Source of the DNA: an uncultured Comamonadaceae bacterium
GTDB taxonomy: Bacteria; Pseudomonadota; Gammaproteobacteria; Burkholderiales; Burkholderiaceae
Length of the DNA: 15,187 bases
Direction: 5' to 3'
NCBI GenBank assembly: GCA_946482595.1
Contig: CAMLSD010000108.1
Coordinates: 1 to 15,187, forward strand
A program made the position numbers and the translations under genes. Position 1 is the stretch's first letter. Each line of letters opens with the position of its first letter. This document shows positions 8,477-15,166 of this stretch, one piece after another. A model generated the notes under the pieces. That model saw nothing but the letters and a program-made list of their open reading frames with translations, did no database searches and was not told the origin of the DNA.

Positions 8477-8839
8477 TCAGCGGATGACCTTCTGGATGAC
8501 TTCGATCAGCTTGGTCGGATCGAACGGCTTGACCAGCCAGCCGGTGGCGCCGGCGGCGCGTCCGGCCTGCTTCATCTGGTCACTGGACTCGGTCGTCAGG
8601 ATCAGGATCGGCGTGCTCTTGAACTGCGGGTTTTCCCGCAACTTCTTGGTCAGGCTGATGCCGTCCATGCGGGGCATGTTCTGGTCGGTGAGCACCAGAT
8701 CGAAGCTGCGACCGCCGGCTTTCTCGAAGGCGTCCTGCCCGTCGACGGCTTCAACAACGTTGTAGCCGGCGTTCTTCAGGGTGAAGGCGACCATCTGACG
8801 CATGGAGGCGGAATCGTCCACCGCAAGGATTGAATGCAT
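8477..8839 (-). CDS. cheY: CheY-type single-domain response regulator
   Basis: CheY carries the signal from CheA to the flagellar motor. The 120 residues are a stand-alone receiver: acidic pair Asp8-Asp9, phosphoacceptor Asp52 (LTDQNMPRMDG), Thr82/Thr83 and Lys104 in WLVKPF. At the position of the E. coli switch residue Tyr106 there is Trp101, an aromatic replacement. There is no DNA-binding or other output domain. The ATG at 8839 has GGAG six bases upstream. It is the first gene after the sigma-28 promoter and is followed 40 bases later by cheA, so CheA is its likely phosphodonor. Whether it binds FliM directly or acts as a phosphate sink cannot be decided here, because a second, motor-type CheY may exist elsewhere in the genome. 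Confidence 0.96.
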   Translation of the reverse strand: MHSILAVDDSASMRQMVAFTLKNAGYNVVEAVDGQDAFEKAGGRSFDLVLTDQNMPRMDGISLTKKLRENPQFKSTPILILTTESSDQMKQAGRAAGATGWLVKPFDPTKLIEVIQKVIR

Positions 8840-8862
8840 AACTCTCTCCGGACTTTTCGTGG

Positions 8863-8889
8863 ATATCGGAAGAATGGGAGACTTCTTTA
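8863..8889 (-). promoter_or_regulatory. Sigma-28 (FliA) flagellar-class promoter of the che operon
   Basis: On the minus strand TAAAG (8889-8885) is followed after exactly 15 bases by CCGATAT (8869-8863). This matches the core of the flagellar consensus TAAAG-N15-CCGATAA at 11 of 12 bases with perfect spacing. Transcription would start near 8856 and leave a short leader of about 17 bases holding the cheY ribosome-binding site. The TAA of the -35 is also the stop codon of the upstream CheZ-like gene. Confidence 0.75.
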
Positions 8890-9345
8890 GAAGAGTTCGA
8901 TGGACCCGGCGTCCATTTCGGACTGGGTCACCGGATTCGGGCGCAGGGGCGGCGTCTCGACCACCGCCTCTCCGTCCTCGTCATCTCCCATCGCGTCGCG
9001 TGCCAGCTGGTCGGCGCAGTTGCGCAGTCGGCGATTGGTATGGACGATCAGTTGGGAGGCCATGTCCTGGAACTGCAATGCCGTGACCGCGGCACCCAGG
9101 CTCTGCATCACCGGGGCGAGCTCAGCGGTCTGGATGCGGTGGTCGGTGGCAGCCTGCATCAGGCCCTCCATTTGCTGCACTGCACTCGAAAAGCGCAGCA
9201 TCAGCGTGTCGCAGGCATCGGCCAGCAGGCCATGCAGCCGTTCCAGGTCGTTGGTCGCGGTCATCAGGTGGTCCTGAAGGTCGGCGGCCATCAGCAGGGG
9301 GATCGGCGAACCCGGGTCCGAGCCGGAAGTGTCGTTCGTCAGCAT
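8887..9345 (-). CDS. Small CheZ-like protein, candidate CheY-P phosphatase
   Basis: This 152-residue soluble protein has no signal peptide or membrane segment. Two long helical stretches (about 22-66 and 71-118) suggest an antiparallel helical hairpin. In the second helix, ALQFQDMASQLI (89-100) contains Asp94 and Gln98 spaced as D-x-x-x-Q, like the catalytic Asp143 and Gln147 of E. coli CheZ (motif around QDFQDLTGQ). A polar, acidic tail (119-147) ends in DAGSIELF, reminiscent of the CheZ C-terminal peptide that binds CheY (ending DSLGF). It is shorter than CheZ (214 residues). The ATG at 9345 has GGAG five bases upstream. It is 47 bases upstream of cheY on the same strand and would be co-transcribed with it by read-through. 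Family knowledge says remote CheZ homologues keep only this motif; the phosphatase role is inference. It could instead be another chemotaxis-associated helical protein. Confidence 0.6.
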   Translation of the reverse strand: MLTNDTSGSDPGSPIPLLMAADLQDHLMTATNDLERLHGLLADACDTLMLRFSSAVQQMEGLMQAATDHRIQTAELAPVMQSLGAAVTALQFQDMASQLIVHTNRRLRNCADQLARDAMGDDEDGEAVVETPPLRPNPVTQSEMDAGSIELF

Positions 9346-9535
9346 GGGGTCTCCACGGCGAAGGCTACTGAACAGGTGGTTCCTTGCGGACAGGCAAGTC
9401 GCTCGACCTGATGGTTGCTAGAATTTTCGACAGCCGGCAGGGAAGTCATAGGCTGCATAAACAGTGGCAATCGACTCCTTTTCGGCACGGCCGCGGATCT
9501 TCTGAAGGGTTTTCTTTCGTGACTTATTACCTGCC
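9346..9535. promoter_or_regulatory. Divergent intergenic region between CheZ-like gene and kinase gene
   Basis: These 190 bases separate two divergently transcribed units and so should hold promoters for both, and they are more A/T-rich than the flanks. I see no convincing sigma-70 or sigma-28 pair on either strand. A TTTTCGGC at 9479-9486 would be a good sigma-28 -10 on the minus strand but has no matching -35. Confidence 0.45.
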
Positions 9536-10708
9536 ATGAGTGCTTCGCCGGCCCACCGCACCCTGCGGGTCCTGCATCTGGAGGATTCGGAGCTGGACCA
9601 TCACTTGATGATGACCCAGCTGCAGCGCTCAGGCCTGGACGTGCTGGCCCTGCGCGTCGAAAGCGCGGCCGCCTTCGAGGCGGCGCTGGCCCAGGGCTGT
9701 GAGGGCAAACCCTGGGACGTGGTCTTGTCTGACTTCAACCTGCCGGGGTTTTCGGGCCTGCTGGCGCTTGAACTGCTCAAATCCAGCGGGCAGGTGCTGC
9801 CGTTCATCATCGTCTCCGGCGAGATCGGCGAGGACGTCGCCGTGGAGGCCATGCGCAACGGCGCCAGCGACTACCTGCTCAAGAACAACCTGGCGCGCCT
9901 GGTGCCGGCCACGCTGCATGCGATCGAGGCGCACCAGGCCATCCGCGCCAAGCAACTGGCCGACCGGGCACTGTCGCAGTCCAAGGAGCGGCTGCGCGAG
10001 CTGGCCCAGCATCTGCAGACCAGCGTCGAGATGGAGCGCGCGGCCATCGCACGCGAGATCCATGACGACGTCGGCGGCTCCTTGACGGCGCTCAAGTTCG
10101 ACCTGGCGTGGATCTCCCGCCACGCCCGCGACGAGGCGGTGCAGCAGCGTGTGCAGTCGGCACTCGAAACCGTCAGCTATGCCCTGGAGGCCAGCAAGCG
10201 CATCATGCACAACCTGCGCCCGGCCATCCTGGAGCAGGGGCTGGTGGCCGCGCTGCAATGGATGACCAGCCGCTTCGAGCGGCGCACCGGCATCCAGGCC
10301 ACCTTCCGGGCCAGCCATGAACACCCCCAGCTGCCGGCCGGGGTACCGCTGGTGGCCTATCGCACCGCCCAGGAGGCGCTCACCAACGTGTCCAAACATG
10401 CGCAGGCCACCCGGGTGAACGTCGACCTGACGCTGGCAGGCGGTATCCTGTCCCTGGAGGTCAGCGACAACGGTCGCGGCCTGAGCGCCGAAGACCTCGC
10501 CAAGGCCCGCTCGTTCGGCATCCGCGGCCTGCATGAGCGGGCCGGCACGGTGGGCGGCTGGGTCGACCTCAGCAGCGGGCCGGGCGGGACGACGCTGATT
10601 CTTTCGGTCCCGCTGGAGGCGGAAGGGGAGGGTGCATTCGGTGGCGAAGAGGGGTCGGACGGTGCTAAAAGATCCGACGACGATCCGACGTTCTGGGGAG
10701 ATCTATGA
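9536..10708 (+). CDS. Soluble hybrid histidine kinase, receiver plus HisKA_3/HATPase
   Basis: This 390-residue protein has no membrane segment. Residues 10-130 form a receiver domain with Glu16-Asp17, phosphoacceptor Asp66 (LSDFNLPG) and Lys116. A helical connector (130-165) leads to a HisKA_3 dimerisation domain of the NarX/DesK class with His176 in AREIHDDVGGSLTALKFDL, and then a HATPase domain with N-box QEALTNVSKHA (279-289), DNGRG (311-315) and GIRGLHERA (328-336). A charged tail (361-390) has no recognised role. The receiver-first layout means the kinase is probably controlled by an upstream phosphodonor or interacts with another kinase; which one is unknown. The ATG at 9536 has no clear ribosome-binding site and no in-frame alternative before the upstream stop at 9503. 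It overlaps the next gene by ATGA, so translation is coupled to its partner regulator. Confidence 0.92.
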   Translation: MSASPAHRTLRVLHLEDSELDHHLMMTQLQRSGLDVLALRVESAAAFEAALAQGCEGKPWDVVLSDFNLPGFSGLLALELLKSSGQVLPFIIVSGEIGEDVAVEAMRNGASDYLLKNNLARLVPATLHAIEAHQAIRAKQLADRALSQSKERLRELAQHLQTSVEMERAAIAREIHDDVGGSLTALKFDLAWISRHARDEAVQQRVQSALETVSYALEASKRIMHNLRPAILEQGLVAALQWMTSRFERRTGIQATFRASHEHPQLPAGVPLVAYRTAQEALTNVSKHAQATRVNVDLTLAGGILSLEVSDNGRGLSAEDLAKARSFGIRGLHERAGTVGGWVDLSSGPGGTTLILSVPLEAEGEGAFGGEEGSDGAKRSDDDPTFWGDL

Positions 10709-11337
10709 TCCGCGTCATTCTGTGTGACGACCACGCGCTGATCCGGCGGGGCATACGCGACACCTTGTCCGACCTGCCCGACATCGAGGTGGTCGGTGAG
10801 GCGGGCGACTATGCCGAACTGCGCTCGCTGATGCGCGACAAGGGCGGCTGCGACGTGCTCGTGCTGGACATCAACCTGCCCGGGCGCAGCGGGCTGGACG
10901 TGCTGCACGCGCTGAAGGACGAAGGCTCGCCGGTGCGGGTGCTGGTGGTGTCGATGTACCCCGAGGACCAGTACGCCATCCGGGCGCTGAAGGCCGGCGC
11001 CTATGGTTACGTCAACAAGGGCGGCGATCCAGCCCAGCTGGTTGCGGCCGTGCGCATGGTGGCCCAGGGGCGCAAGTACGTCACCGCCGACATGGCGCAG
11101 ATGCTGGTCGAAAGCCTGACCACGCCCAGTTCCGAGGCAGCCCACGAGCGGCTGTCCGACCGTGAGCTGCAGACGCTGGTCATGATCGCCTCGGGCAAGC
11201 GCCTGTCCGACATCGCCGAGGAGCTCACCCTCAGCCCCAAGACGGTCAGCGTCTACCGGGCGCGGGTGCTTGAAAAGCTCGGCTTGTCGAACAACTCCGA
11301 ACTCACCGTCTACGCCATCCGCAACGGCCTGGTCTGA
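10705..11337 (+). CDS. NarL/FixJ-family response regulator
   Basis: This 210-residue transcription factor has an N-terminal receiver (2-120) with Asp8-Asp9, phosphoacceptor Asp55 (LVLDINLPG), Ser83 and Lys105, and a C-terminal LuxR-type helix-turn-helix (about 147-208) with LSDRELQTLVMIASGKRLSD and the recognition helix SPKTVSVYRARVLEKL. The ATG overlaps the TGA of the kinase gene and has GGGGAG four bases upstream. It is the expected phosphate acceptor of the kinase by cognate-pair logic. The regulon is unknown: the pair sits between a chemotaxis operon and a urea-transport operon, and nothing in the sequence links it firmly to either. Resemblance to small regulators such as UvrY/NarL is only at the family level. 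Confidence 0.94.
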   Translation: MIRVILCDDHALIRRGIRDTLSDLPDIEVVGEAGDYAELRSLMRDKGGCDVLVLDINLPGRSGLDVLHALKDEGSPVRVLVVSMYPEDQYAIRALKAGAYGYVNKGGDPAQLVAAVRMVAQGRKYVTADMAQMLVESLTTPSSEAAHERLSDRELQTLVMIASGKRLSDIAEELTLSPKTVSVYRARVLEKLGLSNNSELTVYAIRNGLV

Positions 11338-11339
11338 AG

Positions 11340-11357
11340 CCCGCCCGCCGGGGCGGG
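11340..11357. terminator. Hairpin between convergent genes
   Basis: A seven-base stem CCCGCCC/GGGCGGG with a GCCG loop lies two bases after the response-regulator stop and eight bases before the end of the convergent acetyltransferase gene. The plus strand continues with GGTTGCTTC, so the T-tract is weak. It may stop transcription from both sides. Confidence 0.5.
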
Positions 11358-11364
11358 GGTTGCT

Positions 11365-11874
11365 TCAGGGGGCCGGGCGGTTGTCCAGCTGAAGCTGCAT
11401 CAGCGTGAGGTCCAGCCAGCGGCCGAACTTGGCGCCCACCTGCGGCATGCGGCCCACCTCCGCGAAGCCGAGCGTCGCATGCAGCCGGATCGAGGCGGTG
11501 TTGCCCGATTCGATCGCACCGATCATCACATGCTTGCCCAGGCGGCGCGCCTCGGCGATCAGCGCTTCCATCAGCTTCAGGCCCACGCCGCGCCCGCGCA
11601 CGGCCTGGCGCACGTACACCGAGTGCTCCACGCTGTGGCGGTAGCCGTCGAAGGCGCGGAAGTCGCCGAACGACGCATAACCCTGCACCGAGCCGTCCTC
11701 GTCCAGCGCAACGAACACCGGAAAACCGGCGGCCTGGCGCTGGGCCATCCAGGCCACCCGGTTGTCGGCATCGACCAGCACCTCGTTCCAGATGGCCGTG
11801 GTGTGCTCCACCGCGTGGTTGTAGATCTCGGCAATGGCGGTGGCGTGGGCGGGCGTGGCGCTCAGGATCTGCAT
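11365..11874 (-). CDS. GNAT N-acetyltransferase of the Pat/MnaT family
   Basis: This 169-residue cytosolic enzyme transfers acetyl from acetyl-CoA to a small amine; relatives act on phosphinothricin, methionine sulfone or methionine sulfoximine. Family features are seen in order: YNHAVEHTTAIWNE (18-31), the acceptor-side motif SFGDFRAFDGYRHSVEHSVYV, the acetyl-CoA-binding RGRGVGLKLM (motif A), HVMIGAIESGNTASIRLH and the C-terminal GAKFGRWLDLTLMQL. The full domain fills the protein. I chose the ATG at 11874, which starts just before the domain; an in-frame start at 12039 would add 55 residues that lie over the urtA upstream region and resemble no protein. There is no strong ribosome-binding site at 11874. 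The gene is divergent from urtA and convergent with the response regulator, so it is probably monocistronic. The natural substrate is not known. Confidence 0.93.
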   Translation of the reverse strand: MQILSATPAHATAIAEIYNHAVEHTTAIWNEVLVDADNRVAWMAQRQAAGFPVFVALDEDGSVQGYASFGDFRAFDGYRHSVEHSVYVRQAVRGRGVGLKLMEALIAEARRLGKHVMIGAIESGNTASIRLHATLGFAEVGRMPQVGAKFGRWLDLTLMQLQLDNRPAP

Positions 11875-11933
11875 GGGTGTGAGGAATTCCGGGTCAATCC
11901 GCGAGCATAGACCACGGCCGGGCGCGTCGGCGC

Positions 11934-11951
11934 ATACGCCATGTGGCGTAT
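11934..11951. promoter_or_regulatory. Perfect inverted repeat, possible operator
   Basis: ATACGCCATGTGGCGTAT has perfect 8-base arms around a two-base centre. It lies in the divergent intergenic region, 60 bases before the acetyltransferase start and 132 bases before the urtA start. The size and symmetry fit a dimeric regulator site, but it does not match NtcA, FNR or NtrC sites I know. I cannot name the protein or the gene it serves. Confidence 0.45.
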
Positions 11952-12083
11952 TCACGCTCCGGCGGGGGCTCCGTAACCTGAAGGCATCCGATGAACGCAC
12001 TGCTCGAGACAGGCGGACCATCGGACGAGAACCAGCCATTTCCTCTTTCCTCAGCTCGTTTCGACCTTCCAGGAGCCTCAGAC

Positions 12084-13358
12084 ATGAAATCCACCCGCCG
12101 CAGCGTCGTCAAGTCACTGTCCGCCGTGGCCTTGGGCGTGGCCGCCCTCGGCCTGCCCCAGGCCTACGCCGCCGACACCATCAAGGTCGGCATCCTGCAC
12201 TCCCTGTCGGGCACCATGGCCATCTCCGAGACCGTGCTCAAGGACGTGGCGCTGATGACCATCGAGGAGATCAACGCCAAGGGCGGCGTGATGGGCAAGA
12301 AGCTCGAGCCGGTGGTGGTGGACCCGGCCTCGAACTGGCCGCTGTTTGCCGAAAAGGCCAAGCAGCTCATCGGCCAGGACAAGGTGGCCGTGGTGTTCGG
12401 CTGCTGGACCAGCGTGTCGCGCAAGTCGGTGCTGCCGGTCTTCGAGGAGCTCAACAGCCTGCTGTTCTACCCGGTGCAGTACGAGGGTGAAGAGCTGTCG
12501 AAGAACGTGTTCTACACGGGCGCCGCACCCAACCAGCAGGCCATCCCCGCGGTCGAGTACCTGATGAGCAAGGACGGCGGCTCGGCCAAGCGTTTCGTGC
12601 TGCTGGGCACCGACTACGTGTATCCGCGCACGACCAACAAGATCCTGCGCGCCTTCCTGAAGTCCAAGGGCATCCCCGACAGCGACATCATGGAGGAATA
12701 CACCCCCTTCGGTCACAGCGACTACCAGACCATCATCGGCAAGATCAAGAAGTTCTCCAGCGAGGGCAAGAAGACGGCCGTGGTGTCCACCATCAACGGT
12801 GACTCCAACGTGCCGTTCTACAAGGAACTGGGCAACCAGGGCCTGAAGGCGACCGACGTGCCGGTGGTGGCCTTCTCGGTGGGGGAAGAGGAACTGCGCG
12901 GCGTGGACACCAAGCCGCTGGTGGGGCACCTGGCGGCATGGAACTACTTCATGTCGATCAAGAACCCGACCAACGATGCCTTCATCAAGCAGTGGAGCGA
13001 CTACGCCAAGGCCAAGAACATCCCGGGCCACAAGGACAAGCCGCTGACCAATGACCCGATGGAAGCCACCTACATCGGCATCCACATGTGGAAGCAGGCG
13101 GTCGAGAAGGCCAAGAGCACCGACACCGACAAGGTGATCGCCGCGATGGCCGGTCAGACCTTCAAGGCACCCGGCGGCTTCACGTCCACCATGGACCCGA
13201 AGAACCACCACCTGCACAAGCCGGTGTTCATCGGTGAGGTCAAGGCCGACGGCCAGTTCAACGTGGTGTGGAAGACCAAGGGCCCGGTCGTGGCCGACCC
13301 CTGGAGCGACTACATCGCCGAGAACAAGGGCAAGAAGAACGAGCCCGAGAAGAAGTGA
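12084..13358 (+). CDS. urtA: UrtA, urea ABC transporter substrate-binding protein
   Basis: UrtA binds urea in the periplasm and delivers it to the UrtB/UrtC permease. The 424 residues begin with a signal peptide with a twin-arginine-like motif (TRRSVVKSL, 4-12) and a cleavage site near AYA-AD (29/30). The mature part starts TIKVGILHSLSGTMAISE, the usual start of branched-chain amino-acid/urea type I binding proteins, and then shows FGCWTSVSRKSVLPVFEE and LLFYPVQYEGEE, which are typical of UrtA rather than LivJ. Length fits the family. The ATG at 12084 has AGGAG eight bases upstream; a longer in-frame start at 11991 would hide the signal peptide. It is followed 98 bases later by urtB. In many bacteria this operon is induced by nitrogen limitation; I see no clear sigma-54 site here. 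Confidence 0.97.
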   Translation: MKSTRRSVVKSLSAVALGVAALGLPQAYAADTIKVGILHSLSGTMAISETVLKDVALMTIEEINAKGGVMGKKLEPVVVDPASNWPLFAEKAKQLIGQDKVAVVFGCWTSVSRKSVLPVFEELNSLLFYPVQYEGEELSKNVFYTGAAPNQQAIPAVEYLMSKDGGSAKRFVLLGTDYVYPRTTNKILRAFLKSKGIPDSDIMEEYTPFGHSDYQTIIGKIKKFSSEGKKTAVVSTINGDSNVPFYKELGNQGLKATDVPVVAFSVGEEELRGVDTKPLVGHLAAWNYFMSIKNPTNDAFIKQWSDYAKAKNIPGHKDKPLTNDPMEATYIGIHMWKQAVEKAKSTDTDKVIAAMAGQTFKAPGGFTSTMDPKNHHLHKPVFIGEVKADGQFNVVWKTKGPVVADPWSDYIAENKGKKNEPEKK

Positions 13359-13413
13359 CCCCGGCGCTGCGCGGTCCTGTCCTGCGGGCAGGTCGTGCAG
13401 CGTGGCCTGACTG

Positions 13414-13438
13414 CCGCGGCGTGTGATCCACGCCGCGG
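13414..13438 (+). terminator. Hairpin between urtA and urtB (attenuator or mRNA-stabilising)
   Basis: CCGCGGCGTG and CACGCCGCGG form a perfect ten-base-pair stem with a five-base TGATC loop, followed by TTTC and then the urtB ribosome-binding site. Such structures behind the binding-protein gene of ABC operons commonly raise its level relative to the permease by partial termination or by protecting the upstream mRNA. The T-tract is too short for efficient termination. Confidence 0.6.
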
Positions 13439-13456
13439 TTTCATGAGGATCTCCGA

Positions 13457-15070
13457 GTGAATGCCTTGTACCGATGGCTGTGCCGGCTGGCGCTGGCCGT
13501 GTCAGGCCTGATGGCCTGCACTGGCGCCAGCGCGCTGACTGCCGAGCAGGTCCGCACCCTTGCCCTGGGCGACAACGACGAGCGCATCGAGGCGCTCGGC
13601 CAGGCCGTGGCCGGCGGCGACACCTCGCTCGGCCCGTTTGTCGAGGCGCTGCTGGCCGATCAGGTGCGTACCGCGGGCGAACGTGTGTTCATCGTGCGGG
13701 GCAGCGAGGCCGTCGATGCCGCCACCGGTGCCGTGACACCGTTGCCGGCCGACGCCGAGGAAGTGGTCAACAGCAACCGCATGCGCCGTGCGCTGGAGGC
13801 GGCACTGGCCGGCCTCAAGCTGCTGTCGCCGCAGGCGTCAGTGCGTGCCCAGGCCATCACCGAACTGCAGAAGGACACGCTGGACGAGACCCAGCTGCCG
13901 CTGATCGACAAGGCCCTGGCGGCCGAAACCCAGCCCGGGCTGAAGGAGATGCTGGAGCGCATGCGTGCCTCCATCCTGATCAGCTCGCCCGACAAGTCCC
14001 GCCGTCTGGAGGCGGCGCGCCTGCTGGCAAAGAGCCAGCAGCCGGCCGTCAAGACACTCCTGCTCGAGCGCCTGGCCATGGAGGGCGACACCCCCGTCGA
14101 ACCCGATGCCGAGGTGCGTGCGCAACTGCGCAGCTCGCTGGCCGCGGTCGAGTCGCGCCTGGCCTGGGGCGAACGCGCGGCGGTGGTCTTCAGCGGGGTG
14201 AGCCTGGGCAGCATCCTGCTGCTGGTGGCCCTGGGCCTGGCGATCACCTATGGCCTGATGGGTGTGATCAACATGGCGCACGGCGAGCTGATGATGATCG
14301 GCGCCTATGCCACCTATGTGGTGCAGAACCTGTTTCGCACTCACCTGCCCGACCTGTTCGACTGGTACGTCGTGGCCGCCATCCCGGCCGCCTTCGCCAG
14401 CGCCGCGCTGGTCGGCGCGGTGCTGGAGCGTGGTGTGATCCGCTGGCTGTACGGCCGGCCGCTGGAGACCCTGCTGGCCACCTGGGGCATCAGCCTGATG
14501 CTGATGCAGGCGGTGCGCTCGATCTTCGGTGCGCAGAACGTGCAGGTCGAGAACCCGTCCTGGCTCAGCGGCGGCGTGGATGTCATGAGCAACCTCACGC
14601 TGCCCTACAACCGCATCGCCATCATCGTGTTTGCCGCGGTGGTGCTGGCCGGGGTGGCCTTGCTGATTGCGCGCACCCGGCTGGGGCTGTTCGTGCGCGG
14701 TGTCACGCAGAACCGCCCGATGGCCGCCTGCATGGGCGTGAACACGGCGCGGGTCGACACCTATGCCTTTGCGCTGGGCGCCGGCATCGCCGGGCTGGCA
14801 GGTTGTGCCTTGTCGCAGGTGGGCAACGTCGGCCCCGACCTGGGCCAGAGCTACATCGTCGACTCCTTCCTGGTGGTCGTGACCGGCGGCGTGGGGCAAC
14901 TGGCCGGCACCGTGTATGCCGCACTGGGCCTGGGCGTGCTGAACAAGTTCCTCGAAGGCTGGTCGGGCGCGGTGCTGGCCAAGATCACCGTGCTGCTGCT
15001 GATCGTGGTCTTCATCCAGAAGCGGCCGCAGGGGCTGTTCGCGATGAAGGGCCGGAGTGCCGAAGCATGA
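13457..15070 (+). CDS. urtB: UrtB, urea ABC transporter permease with periplasmic N-terminal domain
   Basis: UrtB is one of two membrane subunits of the urea ABC transporter. The 537 residues start with a signal-like hydrophobic segment (about 8-26, ending ASA) and a hydrophilic, helical domain of about 210 residues, probably exported, which is typical of the long proteobacterial UrtB. The permease domain begins near residue 240 with several hydrophobic segments and contains GLMGVINMAHGELMMIGAY, the hallmark of the LivH/UrtB family, plus GRPLETLLATWGISLMLMQ and VVVTGGVGQLAGTVYAALG. The start is GTG at 13457, with GAGGA seven to eight bases upstream; no ATG is equally placed. It follows urtA by 98 bases. 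The rest of the transporter (UrtC, UrtD, UrtE) is expected downstream but not visible. The ATG of a following open frame overlaps its TGA stop. Confidence 0.97.
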   Translation: MNALYRWLCRLALAVSGLMACTGASALTAEQVRTLALGDNDERIEALGQAVAGGDTSLGPFVEALLADQVRTAGERVFIVRGSEAVDAATGAVTPLPADAEEVVNSNRMRRALEAALAGLKLLSPQASVRAQAITELQKDTLDETQLPLIDKALAAETQPGLKEMLERMRASILISSPDKSRRLEAARLLAKSQQPAVKTLLLERLAMEGDTPVEPDAEVRAQLRSSLAAVESRLAWGERAAVVFSGVSLGSILLLVALGLAITYGLMGVINMAHGELMMIGAYATYVVQNLFRTHLPDLFDWYVVAAIPAAFASAALVGAVLERGVIRWLYGRPLETLLATWGISLMLMQAVRSIFGAQNVQVENPSWLSGGVDVMSNLTLPYNRIAIIVFAAVVLAGVALLIARTRLGLFVRGVTQNRPMAACMGVNTARVDTYAFALGAGIAGLAGCALSQVGNVGPDLGQSYIVDSFLVVVTGGVGQLAGTVYAALGLGVLNKFLEGWSGAVLAKITVLLLIVVFIQKRPQGLFAMKGRSAEA

Positions 15071-15090
15071 GGACGCCCAGGCGATTGCAG

Positions 15091-15130
15091 CACCCTCTCC
15101 CCAGCCCTCTCCCGCAGGCGGGAGAGGGAG
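15091..15130. repeat. Dispersed-type palindromic repeat behind urtB
   Basis: CCCTCTCCCGC and GCGGGAGAGGG form 11-base perfect arms around AG (15105-15128), preceded by a second CCCTCTCCCC. This composition is the common form of short intergenic repeats seen in many copies in betaproteobacterial and xanthomonad genomes; I know the type but cannot count copies here. It can form a hairpin in both strands and may act as a terminator or mRNA stabiliser. Confidence 0.65.
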
Positions 15131-15166
15131 TGACACCGGCTGGCCGTGGCGCCCTTGCCGCGGGCA

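Noticed and set aside
9479..9486. GCCGAAAA on the minus strand as sigma-28 -10 for the CheZ-like gene
   Set aside because: The -10 matches 7 of 8 positions, but at the required distance the -35 would be TCAGAAGA, which matches poorly.
11875..12039. 55-residue N-terminal extension of the acetyltransferase
   Set aside because: It covers the divergent promoter region and the inverted repeat, is Arg-rich and unlike the family; the domain starts at the ATG at 11874.
11991..12083. 31-residue N-terminal extension of UrtA
   Set aside because: It would bury the signal peptide, and the ATG at 12084 has a good ribosome-binding site.
13838..15136. Long minus-strand open frame opposite urtB
   Set aside because: It is a shadow of urtB and runs into the palindromic repeat; the urtB frame has full family motifs.
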